Origin: Plantago ovata
Lineage: Eukaryota; Streptophyta; Magnoliopsida; Lamiales; Plantaginaceae
NCBI GenBank assembly: GCA_028274465.1
Contig: CM051457.1
Coordinates: forward strand, 71,646,496-71,710,495
Length of the DNA: 64,000 nt
Reading direction: 5' to 3'
Both the position numbers and the translations under genes were made by a program. The notes beneath the pieces are model-generated. The model had not been told where the DNA came from, ran no database searches, and worked only from the letters and a program-made list of their open reading frames with translations. Of the stretch, positions 30,599 to 43,004 are shown one piece after another. Every line of letters starts with the position of its first letter. The first letter of the stretch is position 1.

Positions 30599-32338
30599 TA
30601 ATGTTCGTGTTACACGAAGCCAGAAAAGAAAAGCACCAGAAACACCGACAGAAGCACCAATCGAGCTCCGTAGGTCGAAGAGGATCCCAAAAGGACCTCA
30701 GAAGCAAAGCCTTATGATAGAAGACATTAGTGAACTTGATGTTGGCTTATCAGATCGGGAAGACCCCGAGACCTACAAAGAGGCAATAAATCATATTGAC
30801 TCAGACAAATGGCAAGAGTCCATGGAATTGGAAATGGACTCCATGTACCTGAACTAAGTTTGGAGTTTGGTAGACTTGCCCCAAGGGGTTAGACCTATTG
30901 GGTGCAAATGGGTCTTTAAACGAAAGACAGATGCCGATGGCAAGGTACAAACGCACAAGGCTAGACTTGTGGCGAAAGGCTACACGCAAAGGTATGTCAT
31001 CAATTACGATGAAACCTTTTCACCCGTAGCAAAGTTGAAGTCTATTCGAATTCTACTTGCGATAGTTGCCTACTATGATTATGAGATCTGGCAGATGGAT
31101 GTACAGACTGCCTTCCTCAATGGCAACCTTGAGGAAGAGGTCTATATGGTACAGCCGGAAGGTTTTATTAGCAAAACCAGGCCAACTGCTGTATGCAAAT
31201 TACAGAGATCCATCTATGGGCTAAAGCAAGCGTCTAGGAGCTGGAATATCCGCTTTGATGAAGCTGTCAAATCGTTTGACTTCGTCAGAAGCGTAGAAGA
31301 TCCCTGTGTCTACACTAGGCATAGCGACAAGGGAGTCGTTTTCATGATCATTTATGTTGATGACATTTTGATCATGGGAAACAATGTCTCTATGCTAGAA
31401 GAGACTAAAGTTTGGTTATCAAGTACCTTCTCAATGAAGGACTTGGGTGAAGCGAACTACATCCCAGGGATAAAGATCTATAGAGATAGATCCAAAAGGA
31501 TGCTAGGATTGACACAGTCCACCTACATCGACAAAATACTGAAGCGTTATAAGATGGACAAGTCAAAGAGAGGCTTTCTCCCAGCTAGGCATGGGATCCT
31601 GCTATCAGTTAAGGATAATCCTAAAACTGATGAAGAAAGAAAGGCAATGAGTCGTGTGCCCTATGCTTCGGCAGTAGGGTCTATAATTATGCAATGAATT
31701 GCACAAGGCCAGATGTGGCATATGCGCTTAGTGTCACTTGTCGACACCAACAGAATCCAGGAGTACCTCACTGGACTGCTGTAAAGAACATTCTTAAGTA
31801 CCTTCGACGGACTAAGGAAATGTTCTTGGTGTTTGGTGGAGAACCAGAATTAAAGATGTCTGGTTATGTCGACGCTGGATTTGAATCAGATCCTGATGAC
31901 TTTAAGTCACAGAAAGGATACGTATTCAAATTGAACGGAGGAGCTATCTGTTGGAAGAGTTCTAAGCAAGCCATGATTGCTGACTCATCCACAGAAGCCG
32001 AGTACATTGCTGCATCAGAAGCATCGAAAGAAGCTGTCTGGATTTCAGAGTTCTTGAAGGAATTGAGGGTTGTTCCTGCTCCTAGTCCAATAACGATTTA
32101 TTGTGACAACACGGACGCCGTCGCTCAAGCCAAGGAGCCTCGATCTACAAACAAGAACAACATGTACTTAGAAAGTATCACGTTATACGTGAGATTATTG
32201 ATAGAGGAGAAGTTAGTATAGAACGTGTCTCAACCACGGACAACGTGGCAGATCCTTTCACCAAGGTCCTATCAGTGGATGTCCACTTAAGACATTATGC
32301 CAATCTAGGTATTAAGCATAAAGGTGATTGGTTCTAGT
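30599..32338 (+). pseudogene. pol: C2 reverse transcriptase and RNase H
   Basis: The linker (RRSKRIPKGPQ) leads to the RT core: NKVWSLVDLP-type start (here with a stop at 30855), GCKWVFKRK, KARLVAKGYTQR, WQMDVQTAFLNGNLEEEVYM, IYGLKQASRSW and catalytic IYVDDILIMGN (about 31348-31380). A one-base insertion near 31690 breaks the frame. RNase H follows with GYVDAGF, SSTEAEYIA, CDNTDAVA and, after another frameshift near 32150, DNVADPFTK. The RNase H acidic residues are mostly present. The ORF would end at about 32336, just before the polypurine tract AAGTGGGAGAT (32341-32351). Confidence 0.9.
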
Positions 32339-32351
32339 CCAAGTGGGAGAT

Positions 32352-34451
32352 TGATAGTGTATATGTCCTAGAGACAATCCTTATTAAGGGCATGCAACCC
32401 TTATTAAGGGCATATATGTACTATTACACAGGTCAACGTAATATAATATATGTTTGTTGTTTGACTATTGAGTATCACTTTCATATTTATATTACACCAG
32501 GCATACAACATGTCATATCTCTATTACTGTCTGTATTGATATTAAACATGTCCCCTCGGATAGATGTCCGATCACACAGATTGTGGGAGCTATGTGAGTT
32601 ATCATCTATCCCAAACTCTCCCTAGTCGAGGTTCATCTCGGATGTAGGGGTCTGAATGAACCGACTGAGACTAGTATGCGTGGAGGTTATACTTGTTAGA
32701 ACAAGTGTGAGCCGATCCCACGAACACGGAATGGATTGTTGGACAATCAAGAAACGTTCCCATAAATCCGCATAGTTGTTCGAAGGGTGATTACCGAACA
32801 ATGGAAGTACCCACCGGAAACTCCCATCGATGTATACTCTACACCAGTGTCTATGGGAACCGGAAAGTTGTCGAAGTGATGCCAGTCGTCCTTTGGACTT
32901 ATAGGACTTTATCATAACATTTGTTGCCCCATATCCTTGGTGGACCCGTCGATGTCAGCTCTGAATAAGCAGTTGACCCAAGACACGATCCAGGATTATG
33001 GCTACATACAAATGGGGATGATAAGTGCTTCTGTGAAGGATTCATCTCTCATGTGTAGCACAGGAGAGCACTGCTCATAGTCGTTCATAGTTGTGATTGG
33101 TTAAATCACTGGCCAGCGTATCAATATTATTATGATAGTCATAATAGATATTCGATTCACCAAGCAACTCAATGAAGACGCCCGTGTATGTATTATTGGG
33201 ATAGACACTTCATCGATCCTAGATGCATTCGAGTCAGTCAGATGAAGGGACGTTACCATCGCAGTGTTGAGCGCAACAGACTTCACAACGAAAGGGTTTG
33301 CTTTGAAAAACCTCTCAAACGTCCTCATGTATTAATATTGCAAATGGAACCGTCTAGGAATTCCATTTTGCCTAGTCTAGGATTTGCTTAATACAATGAG
33401 GCCCTATGGGTCACACTATGTGGTGATTCAGCTTATCCGAATATCCTTGAAGATGGAATCGCAATTAATTTAGAATTAATTGTGATTGATGGATTATAAT
33501 TGATTTGGAATTAATTATAATAATTTGGGGCTCAATTAATTAATGATTTGGAATTATTAATTAAATTGGCTAATTAATTGTATTTTATGTAAATACAATT
33601 AAAGATTATATTTTAGAAATATAATAGAGGTTTGATTTGAAAGGATATGTTAATTTAGAACTAATATATGCACATGGGCAAAATCTACTTGGAGTTTGAA
33701 TTTCCTTAGAATTATAAGTGGGTCCCAAAATCGGGACCCACCTAACCCCTGTTGGACACGCGCGCGCGCAGCAGTAGGGGAAGGAGTTCGACTCCTTCCT
33801 CTATTAGAAGTCAAGGGATAAGTTAGATTTTCCTGATTGAGTTTTAATTTGATTGGGGATGAATCTAGACTTGAATTGGTTTCCTAGTGCGATAAGAATT
33901 AGATTCTTATTCCTTTATGAAGTCTAATTGATTATTCTTTAAGCTTCTATTGACTACTATATATAGTAGATTATTAGAGAGCTTTTATTATCGATGGTTG
34001 AACATAGTTGATTCAAGATCATTCTTTCTACCAGTTTTCTTAGAGAAAATAAAAGCTCTCCCCTACCTCTCCTCTAGCCACGCGCGCGCCACCCTCACCG
34101 GAGGAGAACTGCCGCCCCATCTTCTTGGCCACATAAAGAATATCCTAGCATTCTTTCCGATAAGTTGTTCATCCGTGGATACCAAGGTTGAGGTTCAAGG
34201 AGCTGGAAACTAACTTTTATTGTCTTGCAGATAATCAAAGTATTGCAGATATCTTCGACTTCGACGAAGGAGAAGATTCACAGGACTATTACGAAGACTT
34301 GATACCTGTGCTTGCTTTTGGAGTATTGTAAGTCTTCTGATTAACGTGTTTAATATATACGCTATATACATGATCAATTAACCTGCATGTTAAGAAAATT
34401 TTGAATTTTCGCTGCGTACCCTAAGGGTAACTCTGACCATATTTTCTTACA
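32352..34451 (+). mobile_element. C2 3' LTR (2100 bp)
   Basis: It has the same length as the 5' LTR and matches it along its whole length with scattered substitutions and small compensating indels (for example an extra TTAA near 33540 and changed bases in the CGCGCG patch near 33760). It ends TTTTCTTACA at 34451, next to the target duplication. Confidence 0.95.
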
Positions 34452-36538
34452 TGAAGAACAAGCCAGAAAGTTTGTTGAAACTGCCAAAGGCAAGGCAAAG
34501 CTTTCTGATGCCGAGTTAGCTGAAAAAGATTTACTTGATGCCAAGGTCACTGATCCAAACCTTGATGAATGAGATGAACATGAACAATACGAAGACTTTC
34601 AGACAGCTGTGGCATATAGCATGGTTATTAATGTAAATGGAACACATCATTTGTCAATAGCTCAGTCTTCTGGAGTGAAAAGCACGGAAGAATCCTCCAT
34701 TCCAAACCCTACTACTGGTGAAACTCCAGTTATTGAGTCTCAAGAGTTGCCCCCAGCAACCACTGAACCAGAAAATTTGGTGACATAAAACCTTGGTGAA
34801 AAGGTTGTTGACTTTGACAAAGATAATGCTGAAAGCTCATCTGGATTTTCTGATGAGGATGGAGAGATGGCCACCAAAAATGATAAGACTGGTGAAATCC
34901 AGCACTCAGACTCTTCTCAATCCTCCGGAAATGACTATGAAAAGAGCAAACTCAAAGGAGTTGAAGATCAATTTGTCACTGAATTAAAAGCTCACACAGT
35001 AACCCCATCTCTAGTGCCCTTTCCCAGTGTGGAAGAGTGGACACCTAGAAGGGAGAGCTCTCCTAAAAGTGCAGGAAGAATGCAAAGGTAAAGATGAGGA
35101 GTTACTAGCTGAAAAATCAATGAACCTGGAAAAGGTCTTGAATACCTTGCTGAGATGGACAACAAGTCTCACTCTAGACCAAGCAGATGTAAGTCTACAT
35201 CACAGAATCTATGAGAAAGAAGCAAGTCAAGCTCTCAAAATTGGCAAAAATTCTTTGAAAAAGGCTTAATCTATTATGGAACAAAAGGTCACTGATGCCA
35301 AAAGAGCTGAAGACAACTTGAAGATGATAAAGGCAGAGTTGTCCAAGACCAACCAACTTCAGCAGGACATGGTTGAACACTACAACACCTTGCACAGGCT
35401 TGCTGAAAATTGCAATGAGTTTTTCTCAACTCATATTTTGGATGCTTTGCAATCCATGTCTAAGGACTTGCCTCCTCCAGCTCCCTCCTCCTTGCTGAAA
35501 TTACCAAGACCATCACAACAAACAGAATCACTTGCTGACAATTTGCAAGATTCTAGATATAGAAAGAGATAAGACACTGATTTTGAAAGAACATCAGCAG
35601 AGTAGACAAGAAAAGAAAGACTAATGTTGATACTTCTACTGCTTGTAAGGAAGTTGTCATTCATCAAGAAAATGATGATTATGATGATGATGATGATGAC
35701 AATGTTCCCATTCAAAGACAATGAACATCAAGCCTCTAAATGCCATGACTCAATCTTGCAATACCCTGTTACTTTCCTCTGGATCCTCAGCAAGAGATCA
35801 AGGAAATAACTCAAGGGAAAGAAGAAGAAACAGGCATGCTGAAAATAAGAGAAAAGCTTACAATGCTGTTGGCTTAGGTGCTCAGTACACCAAAACAAGC
35901 AATAAAGACACCACTCAAAATGTGGTAAAGCTGAAGAAAGGATTTTGGATCCTAAAGATTGAAGATCTTCTGGCCAATAGCTAGTTTCCAAAAGTTGTGT
36001 TACAGTAAATGGACAAATGAAACGTCATAAAAGTGTCTAGCAATGAAAGAGAAGCATCACCACTCTCCATCTATGAACAAAGAAAGTTGTGATTGGATGC
36101 TGAGGTAAAAGTAAGAGGAACAACTCTCAGAAAGAAATTGAATGAAATTCCTCCTTACTTCAAACCTCTGGATGTTGATATATTTTACGAAGAGAAACTG
36201 AAAAAGGCAAGAAAGAGACTCTTCATAATTCCATACAACTACTTCCATCTGACTGAACAAGGTCGGAATGAAAACTTGTGCTGGCTAAGGAAACTCTACA
36301 AAGATCAGAACTTAAGTGATCTACATCTTGAAGATGCTAGTTGTTGGGGCTTATTTCTCTGGACTGATTACTTTCAAATTGAAATACCCCAAGCCAACTA
36401 TGTTCAAAGATGCAAACTCAGCAGAGAGATACAATTGCAAGTCAGAAATCTTCTTGAAGATTATGAAGCAGACTACAATGAATTTCCTCAAGTTGCTAAA
36501 GCCAGTATCAACGAGATCCTCAAGGATTGCTTCTAAGC
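34452..36538 (+). pseudogene. S4 aORF, 3' piece
   Basis: It continues the S4 aORF after C2: EEQARKF then LSDAELAEKDLLDAKVT, one TTGETPVIES unit, the VTPSLVPFPSVEEWTP block, the coiled coil (about 35160-35430), and the C-terminal domain (YFHLTEQGRNENLCWLRK, ASCWGLFLW, REIQLQVRNLLEDYEADY), ending EILKDCF at 36536. Several in-frame stops (34570, 34787, 35268) and frameshifts (near 35060, 35570, 35700, 36000) are visible. The C-terminal domain is the best conserved part across S1, S4 and S6, which suggests it is the functional core. Confidence 0.8.
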
Positions 36539-37625
36539 CAGAAACTTCAATTAGCTTAGATCATTCCTTGTACTTCTGAACGTTGATTGTTTTAGTTATC
36601 TTTATGCTTTTTACTGATAACACATGTAACCTCCTTGCTGAATCACAATTGCATTTTGGCTCCAACGTTCACATTTGAAATTCAAAAAGCATTAAATGCT
36701 AAAGCACGCGCTCTGAAGATCTGAAGACTTGAAGACAAAAGAAAACGCTGCTGAAAGTGACATTACAACAAGATAGTGACATCTCTTGGTTGAAGTCCCA
36801 GAATTCAAATTCAAACTGCTCCTTTGAGACACTATAAATAGAGGTCCTTAGGATGAGTAGAAGGGTGTGTCAACAACGTGATCAAACACTCAATTGTGTT
36901 TAAACACTCAAACCTTCTCTAGTCTCAAACTGCCTATTGATCCGTTCCAAGACTTAAGCTTGAAACCAAAGCTACTTGTGAAGAAGTAGAATACTAAAGC
37001 TAAGAAATTAGTTAAGTGTTCTTTCCACTAAACAAGAACAAGTCTTGACACCAAGAAACAATATACTTGCTTACTGCAAAGTATTGTCAAGATGAGTTTG
37101 ACTAGATTGCTTTTATCAACTGAAAAGTTAATATTAGTAATCTCATCCCAAACCTCTCTAACTGATAATAACAACCTTTCAGGCATGTTTGTCAGGGGGA
37201 GCTAATTAGGCATAGTTTTGGTGATAAGTGTCCCAAGTTTGGTGTAGAACAAGGTTACAGTTCTCTAGTTAGGTTGGAAACTAAGCAAGGGTGATTTAGT
37301 TTCTGGGAATTACTAGTGCTAGGATTTGTAAGGAAACTCATCTCTTATCTTAGTGGATTCAGTTCTAGAAAGGAAAAAGTTTATTAGTTGAGGGATTACG
37401 CCACCCTCAGATACCACTATAAAAGTGTTTGTGTTATTTACTTTACAGCAATTTACTTTCAGCAAGTTGTTTTGTTTACACTGTTTTATTTGTTCACTTG
37501 CTGAAACCAGTTTCCTGCAAAGCACTTATTGTAAAAGACTTCCGCACTCTGAATCTTAAGTATTAACAAACTCATTACTGAAAAGTAATAAATCTTTGTT
37601 GACAAAGTAAAGTACCAGCAACCTC
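36539..37625 (+). mobile_element. S4 3' UTR and partial 3' LTR (left of GyC)
   Basis: After the aORF stop about 75 bases of UTR jump straight into mid-LTR sequence near 36615, so the polypurine tract and the first ~450 bp of the LTR are deleted. The LTR TATA box (CTATAAATAGAGG) is near 36832. The LTR is cut at 37625 by GyC and resumes at 44636. Confidence 0.8.
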
Positions 37626-37630
37626 ATTAC

Positions 37631-39125
37631 TGATGACAGTGTTTTTTACACTATCATTCGGTTCTTTTTCACCAATTTAGCTATCCTCTAGTGTGCATTT
37701 TACTGCATTTTGTCAGAATAGTGTCACGTTTCCATTTTCTTTGTTATTTTCAGGATTAAGGTGAAAATCGCACTTTTGGATGTGAATCATGGCGAAACAT
37801 TGATGTTTTGGTGCAACGCGATCACCCGTGGTGTGTCAAGGAGTACCGGGACGTGTTTCCTGGCCTAAAGACGGTGTTTCGGAGCTCAAAACTGTGCTCA
37901 AGGCCAAGGAGAACATGAAAGATTCGAGATATCTTGTATGAGGCAGAAACGGTAGTTCATTCGGAGTTCGGATGAAGATTTTGGAGCTTTTGAAGTGAAA
38001 TCTGGAAGTTCCATTTGCATAGTCTCAGTATTTTGGGCACCGCTATTTCATACTATATTGCATTGGGATGAGGTTACAATCTGCGCGTAGATAACTTGAA
38101 GGGCTATCCAACGGTGGGTCTTACGTGACCATCCGAGTTCGGACGCGCCCGGAATCTCTGTTCGAACTTAGAGGAAAAACTGACAAACTTGCTGCCCGTG
38201 CCAGGCGGACCGCCTGGTGCGTTCCGGAAGCCTAGCGATATTTTATATATAAAAGTCGAATTTTCATATCGAAGATCATTATTTTGCAGACTTAAACCCT
38301 AGAGCTTGTTGTGGGTATTTTTTCTCTTAGAACCATTGTTTCTTAGCAACTTGGAGCACCAAGGTAGAGATTCGGACATCTTTTGATCTCACCTTGCTAG
38401 AAACTTGTGACTTTAGCCATTCACTGGAGATTGACAACCCTCGGTGGTAACTTTGTATCTCACAATTTCTGCTATTTATCTTTTAATTCAATGATGTTTT
38501 CATATATGATTGCCGTTGTTGTTTATGATTTTGATATGAGTAGCTAAGCATCTAGTTGGTGATAGTATGTAAATTCGTAGCTAGGGTTCATATTATGCAT
38601 GATTGAGTTTCTGAGTCTTTTACTTGTTCTATTGTTATATTCGAATCTTGGATCCGACTAAGCCAATATCTTCGTAGAAAAGTGTTAGAAACACTAGGAC
38701 AATTCAAGATCATCGTTTTCAATATCTTCAATTACAAGTACTGCTTGAACTAAGACTGGCAACCTTAGCCAAGTATAGTATAGATAGGAAGCTTTCAAAA
38801 TACACGTCTACAAATCTGTTTTTGGTGTTTGTTAGTTCGAATTACTTTTAAAGCAGTACGAGTTGCACTTTCATGCATAATTAGAACTTGATGCTTAGAA
38901 TGAGCATACTATCACCAGCTCCCATCATATATTGTTAAGTCAAGCTAAGTCAAATTTGTTTTCTGAATTTATATAGTTAGTTATTTAGTTAAAGCTAGTT
39001 TAGTCTCTAAAGATCGACACTCGAGGTCATCTTACCTCTGCACTACGTGTTTTGTGTAGTTGTGAGTTGCCCTTTGGCTAAAACAAATTTATTTGATTGT
39101 TCGAGTCTGACAATCTCGTTCATCA
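37631..39125 (+). mobile_element. GyC 5' LTR (1495 bp)
   Basis: Starts TGATGACAGTG, ends AATCTCGTTCATCA. It contains the perfect palindrome CCAGGCGGACCGCCTGG at 38201-38217; in the 3' LTR this has decayed to CAGGCCGTCAGCCTG (43714-43728). TTTTATATATAAAAG near 38231, itself palindromic, is the likely TATA region. Confidence 0.93.
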
Positions 39126-39432
39126 ATTTGGCGCCGTTGCTGGGGACTTTTATTCCTTTTTACTCTTTAGCTTATTTGTATTTTCAACATTCAACTCCTA
39201 GAATAAGCTCTAAGGTTTACTCTTAGAAACTTCACTTTCTTACCTCATTTCTTTCCCCCTATCTTTTTCAGCAAATTTATCTAATCTGCTCTTGGTTACC
39301 TTGCGTGCGTGCGCTCTTTGTATATATTATTAGATTAGAGTATTTTTCCTTTCAAGTTTTTTGTTATTCTTTTGTGGATTCTGCTCCTTGGTTTCTTGTT
39401 TCCTCATGTGCAGAAACTAGTTCCTTGTAAGG
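39126..39432 (+). promoter_or_regulatory. GyC leader with tRNA-Asp primer binding site
   Basis: TGGCGCCGTTGCTGGGGACT at 39129-39148 matches the plant tRNA-Asp primer site TGGCGCCGTTGCCGGGGA with one change. About 280 bases of T-rich leader follow before the gag-like ATG at 39433. Confidence 0.85.
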
Positions 39433-40248
39433 ATGAGTATACAAGATTCTTTGACAAGGTATGTGCAACCTCGAGGGCCTTGCATAACATTGGATGAAGA
39501 TTGCAAAGATTATGACTTTGATCCTTCGTACTACTCCATTGTTTCCACATTTTTGAGTGGTGATGATCCAAGAGAGTTCTTAGACACGTTCGAGGAAGGT
39601 TTGTTGAGGATACCTCGTGAGAATGTGGAGGGGGTTATTTTATCACATGAGCAGCTTTGTATTAGAGGATTTATGGGAGCCTTGAGAGGGAGCGCTCGAG
39701 AATGGCTTAAAATCCTGTCGGCAAGATCATTGCACACCTGGGGTGAAATAACCAACAAGTTTCAAGAATATTGGGATTGGGACTCACCTCCCGGTTCAAG
39801 GACATGGACATCTCGTTTCACTAGTCCGCCACCAGAAGTCGACATAGCCAATGTAGAGGAATGTGGTGAAGAATCTATTGATGAAGCCTCTTCAGTTCTT
39901 AGCTTGGATTCAACGTCCTTACTTGAGGATGTCAAGATTGTTGGTAAAGAAGAAGTCGTGGAGGAGGTGATGACTGAATCCATTGCTTCACCTGAGTCAG
40001 AAAGTGTTGTCTTGAGTTGTGTTCAGGTCGAGGAGCTACTCTCTGAAGATTTTGGTGTCTCTGAATCGACATGCTTAGATTCTATTGCCATAGACACTCT
40101 TGATCTTGACTCCTATGTTCTGGTCCATGCACCCACCTATGAGTTTCAAGGGAGTTTTGATCCACTTTTCACTTTTTATTTTCCATCCGATTCCCTTAGT
40201 TATTTTTTAGATTTTGATTTTACTGATATTGTTAATTTTAGTTTTTAG
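39433..40248 (+). CDS. GyC truncated Gag-like protein (271 aa) with acidic tail
   Basis: An open ORF from ATG 39433. Residues about 40-115 look like the N-terminal half of a Gypsy capsid domain (LCIRGFMGALRGSAREWLKI, then HTWGEITNKF). The expected rest of the capsid and the zinc knuckle are missing; instead there is an acidic, serine/glutamate-rich tail of about 130 residues ending in an aromatic-rich stretch (TFYFPSDSLSYFLDF). Possible roles are a dominant Gag variant or simply a decayed gene; the intact frame argues mildly for the former. It is not closely similar to the GyA or GyB Gag. A second small frame, MDLIEQLRREAKDG, at 40255-40359 follows and may be its continuation in another frame. 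Confidence 0.65.
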   Translation: MSIQDSLTRYVQPRGPCITLDEDCKDYDFDPSYYSIVSTFLSGDDPREFLDTFEEGLLRIPRENVEGVILSHEQLCIRGFMGALRGSAREWLKILSARSLHTWGEITNKFQEYWDWDSPPGSRTWTSRFTSPPPEVDIANVEECGEESIDEASSVLSLDSTSLLEDVKIVGKEEVVEEVMTESIASPESESVVLSCVQVEELLSEDFGVSESTCLDSIAIDTLDLDSYVLVHAPTYEFQGSFDPLFTFYFPSDSLSYFLDFDFTDIVNFSF

Positions 40249-40526
40249 GGAATCATGGACTTGATTGAGCAGCTAAGGAGAGAAGCCAAGGATGGTTCCC
40301 AAGATGCAAGGAGTAATGGAACGGATGCACAAGATGCGCTTCCATTTGATAATGGATAACCTTAGTGGTATTGCTTGCATGTAGTTTAGTTTTATCGCTT
40401 TCTTGCATTGCCTGCATACATTGAATATTTAGTTGTTTTTCTCCTTGTGTTAGAGTTTGATTTTGGTGATAAAATAGGTAAAAAGTTGGTATTTTTGAGT
40501 TCGGGGATGATCAAATCGGCGCCAGG

Positions 40527-40665
40527 GCTCTGCCGCCCCCAGGCGGACCGCCCCTCACACGGGGCGGTGCGCCCGGGAGAGGCAGGGTGCCTGGGCGTTT
40601 CTGGGCGCCCCAAGCGGACCGCCCACCACACGGGGGTGGTGCCCCGGTGGTGCCAGTGCCCTGGG
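40527..40665 (+). repeat. GyC internal GC-rich palindrome array
   Basis: About 140 bases of very high GC with AGGCGGACCGCC (40541-40552), GGGGCGGTGCGCCCGGG, CTGGGCG, and AAGCGGACCGCCC. AGGCGGACCGCC is identical to the core of the GyC LTR palindrome at 38203-38214. Confidence 0.8.
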
Positions 40666-40820
40666 TATCGGGATTTTCATCCAGACACCCCGTTTTGTCC
40701 CCATATGCAAACATATTGATCTTTTACCCTTTTTATCATCCGTTTTGGTTTCTCACGAGTTTCCTTGAGTAATACAGGTTACAGGTACACGTCTAGCTCT
40801 CAGCTAACATCCACTTTCGA

Positions 40821-40859
40821 CGTTCGGGACGAACGACGAAGTTCAGGTTTGGGGGGGGG
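40821..40859 (+). promoter_or_regulatory. GyC hairpin-polypurine module 1
   Basis: CGTTC-GGGAC-GAACG hairpin (40821-40835) followed by GGTTTGGGGGGGGG (40847-40859). It corresponds in order to GyB 59681-59721. Confidence 0.6.
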
Positions 40860-41284
40860 TTATCGCTGGGTATTTCAATAACTTATTTTTCTCATTTTAA
40901 CTCGTAAAAACCTTTGTTTGCACGTTTACCGCTTTCTTAGGATTTAGTTTGTTCGTATGCCAAATTTTTTGAACTTTTTTATTGTATAGACTAAGTGTTT
41001 TTTATCATTGACCATGCATTGCATTTCTATGGAATAGTTTGAGGCTTGTCTCGCTTGGTTTGTCACATTCGTATGTGCACTAGTTAAACTTGGTATTCTC
41101 GACATCACTATGTGGTGTTTTCTCTACTGCGGTTCACGAAGACCATAAAATGTTGCATGTTAGAGTCATTGGTTGTATTCTCATGTAATTATGTACCTAA
41201 GAGGCAACAAGTCTTCACCTTGCTTTTTGAGATTGCTAAATGCCTAGAAAGGAGGTAGAGTGAGGTGTGTTATCCTTTGTTTGA

Positions 41285-41317
41285 AACCTATTCTAACGAA
41301 TAGGTTTGGGGAGGGGG
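41285..41317 (+). promoter_or_regulatory. GyC hairpin-polypurine module 2
   Basis: AACCTATTC-TAAC-GAATAGGTT (perfect 9-bp stem, 41285-41306), running directly into TGGGGAGGGGG (41307-41317). The GyB counterpart is at 59183-59204. Confidence 0.65.
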
Positions 41318-41398
41318 TTACCATTGCTATGACTTGTTTTTCGTATAGTTTGAGTCATGTTGAGTTTGTTTTTCTTCTTCTTTGTGAGTTTGTGCTCC

Positions 41399-41428
41399 AA
41401 CCTATTCTTTCGAATAGGTTTGGGGAGG
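41399..41428 (+). promoter_or_regulatory. GyC hairpin-polypurine module 3
   Basis: AACCTATTC-TTTC-GAATAGGTT (41399-41420) then TGGGGAGG. The stem is identical to that of module 2, with a different loop. GyB counterpart at 59073-59094. Confidence 0.65.
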
Positions 41429-42038
41429 TCGTTGTAGAGTTGTTGTTATTTCCTTTCATTGCGCTACTGCTGGCTATATACAAAAAAAAATAAAAAATAA
41501 AAATTGAAACTTCTAGAAATCTGAAAAAAGAAAAAAAAAGAAAAGAAAAAAAGAAGGGTCCAAGCAAGCCAAAAAGCAGTTTTAGCAAAGCATTGCATTA
41601 TTTTTCAACTTTTGTAGTAGTTTGTAATCGAGTTGTAAATTCTTCCTTGTGCTTTCGTGTCGCCTAGTCCAAAGCCTGTTCTAGACCACCCTCGTCCTGC
41701 CATTCAGGAAGTGGTGAAGAATTTTTGCTTTAAGAGTCGGGTAGAATAGGCGAGTGTTGTCTATTAAGGAGACCTCCTTCGTTTGATGAGAGCCAGTATT
41801 GGTTCGACTTCTCTTGAGGGAAAGTCTCACTTGGTGAACAGTAGTAAGCCCTCAGTTTCATAGGCACGGAGCAACCATTTTTATTTTGATATGCATCATT
41901 ACGTCGTCATTGACTAGGTCCATGTAGAGAATGTTACGAGAGACTCCCTTGTTTAACAAAGTGCATATGTGAATGTGTATAGGTTCAATCGAGGCATTCT
42001 TCAACCTACTTCCATGTTATGATTTGTATGGTCTTTGT

Positions 42039-43004
42039 TAGGGCTGTGCATAAAAACCGAAAAAAACCGATCCGAAAATCCGCAAAACCGATCCGAACCA
42101 ATCCGATCCGGTAATTTCAATTCGGATTGCGGATCACTAGATTTTCCATTTTCGATTTTCGGATCGGATCGGATTAAAATCTGCGGATTATCGGATTAAT
42201 CCGATCCGATCATAAATAGCTTAATAAAAAAAATTATATTAAGTACCCATGTGGCCATGTAGCTTTTCCTCTCTAACCCTAATCCCATTTCTATCTAGCC
42301 GCACAATCCATCTTTCTTTCTTTCATCTCTCTCTCATCTCTTATCTTTTCCATCAAATCATCCATTGCCTTCCTCTCTCAAATCACAATACGCATTTCCG
42401 TTTTGTTCTGGTCTTCCATATCATTGCACGCGATTCGTCAATTAAACTCAGGTATGTCTAAGCTCTTGGATTTCTCCTCCTCCTCCTCTTCTTCCCGTTG
42501 TTTCAAGGATTATTGAAGCAGATACTTAATCAATTCCTAGGCTGAATATTTGCATCTGGATGATTTCAGCTAGGAATTACTAAAGAGTAATGACTTCATG
42601 AAGCGTCATACTAAAGATGGGCAATCTGGGCAATATTTTGAGAAATAGTGATTGTTATGGTGTGGACTTATTGGAAATGTAATCTCATCTTTTGGTGTTA
42701 AATTGATTTACTGTAACATGGATCATGTTAAATTGGTTTGCGGTATGTACAAGTTTAATCTTGATGATCTTTGTAAAAATTTCTATATCTTGTCCTCCAT
42801 TTATAAAAAATGTAGAAAGAAAATAAAATTATAATTATAATTATCGGATTATTCGGATTAATCCGAATCCGATCCGATTATTTTCGGATTAATCCGAAAC
42901 CAATCAGAAATTTCGGTTCGGATTGCTCAAATTTAGCTTTTTTGGATCGGATCAATCAGAATTTCGGATCGGATTTCATCCGATCCGCACCATGCACAGC
43001 CCTA
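42039..43004 (+). mobile_element. Non-autonomous hAT-type DNA transposon (966 bp)
   Basis: Terminal inverted repeats TAGGGCTGTGCAT and ATGCACAGCCCTA are flanked by the perfect 8-bp duplication GTCTTTGT (42031-42038 and 43005-43012). TIRs starting TAGGG with an 8-bp duplication are hAT hallmarks. Dense subterminal words CCGATCCG / CGGATCGGAT occur in the first ~180 and last ~160 bases, as expected for transposase binding sites. The middle is AT-rich without a transposase frame. Strand is arbitrary. It is nested in GyC. Confidence 0.9.

Larger units (their letters stand above)
24530..34451 (+). mobile_element. C2: full-length Ty1/Copia element (9,922 bp) inserted in S4 aORF
   Basis: Two LTRs of exactly 2,100 bp (24530-26629 and 32352-34451, TGATAGTG...TTTTCTTACA), primer site, gag, protease, integrase, RT, RNase H and a polypurine tract are all present in order. 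The flanks are TGAAT (24525-24529) and TGAAG (34452-34456), a 5-bp target duplication with one change; removing the element restores the aORF codons. Point lesions in every domain make it inactive. It is unrelated to the S family beyond the Copia level; I do not assign a lineage. Confidence 0.95.

Noticed and set aside
42652..42834. Small ORF inside the hAT element
   Set aside because: 60 residues, no motif, AT-rich composition; too short to be a transposase remnant.
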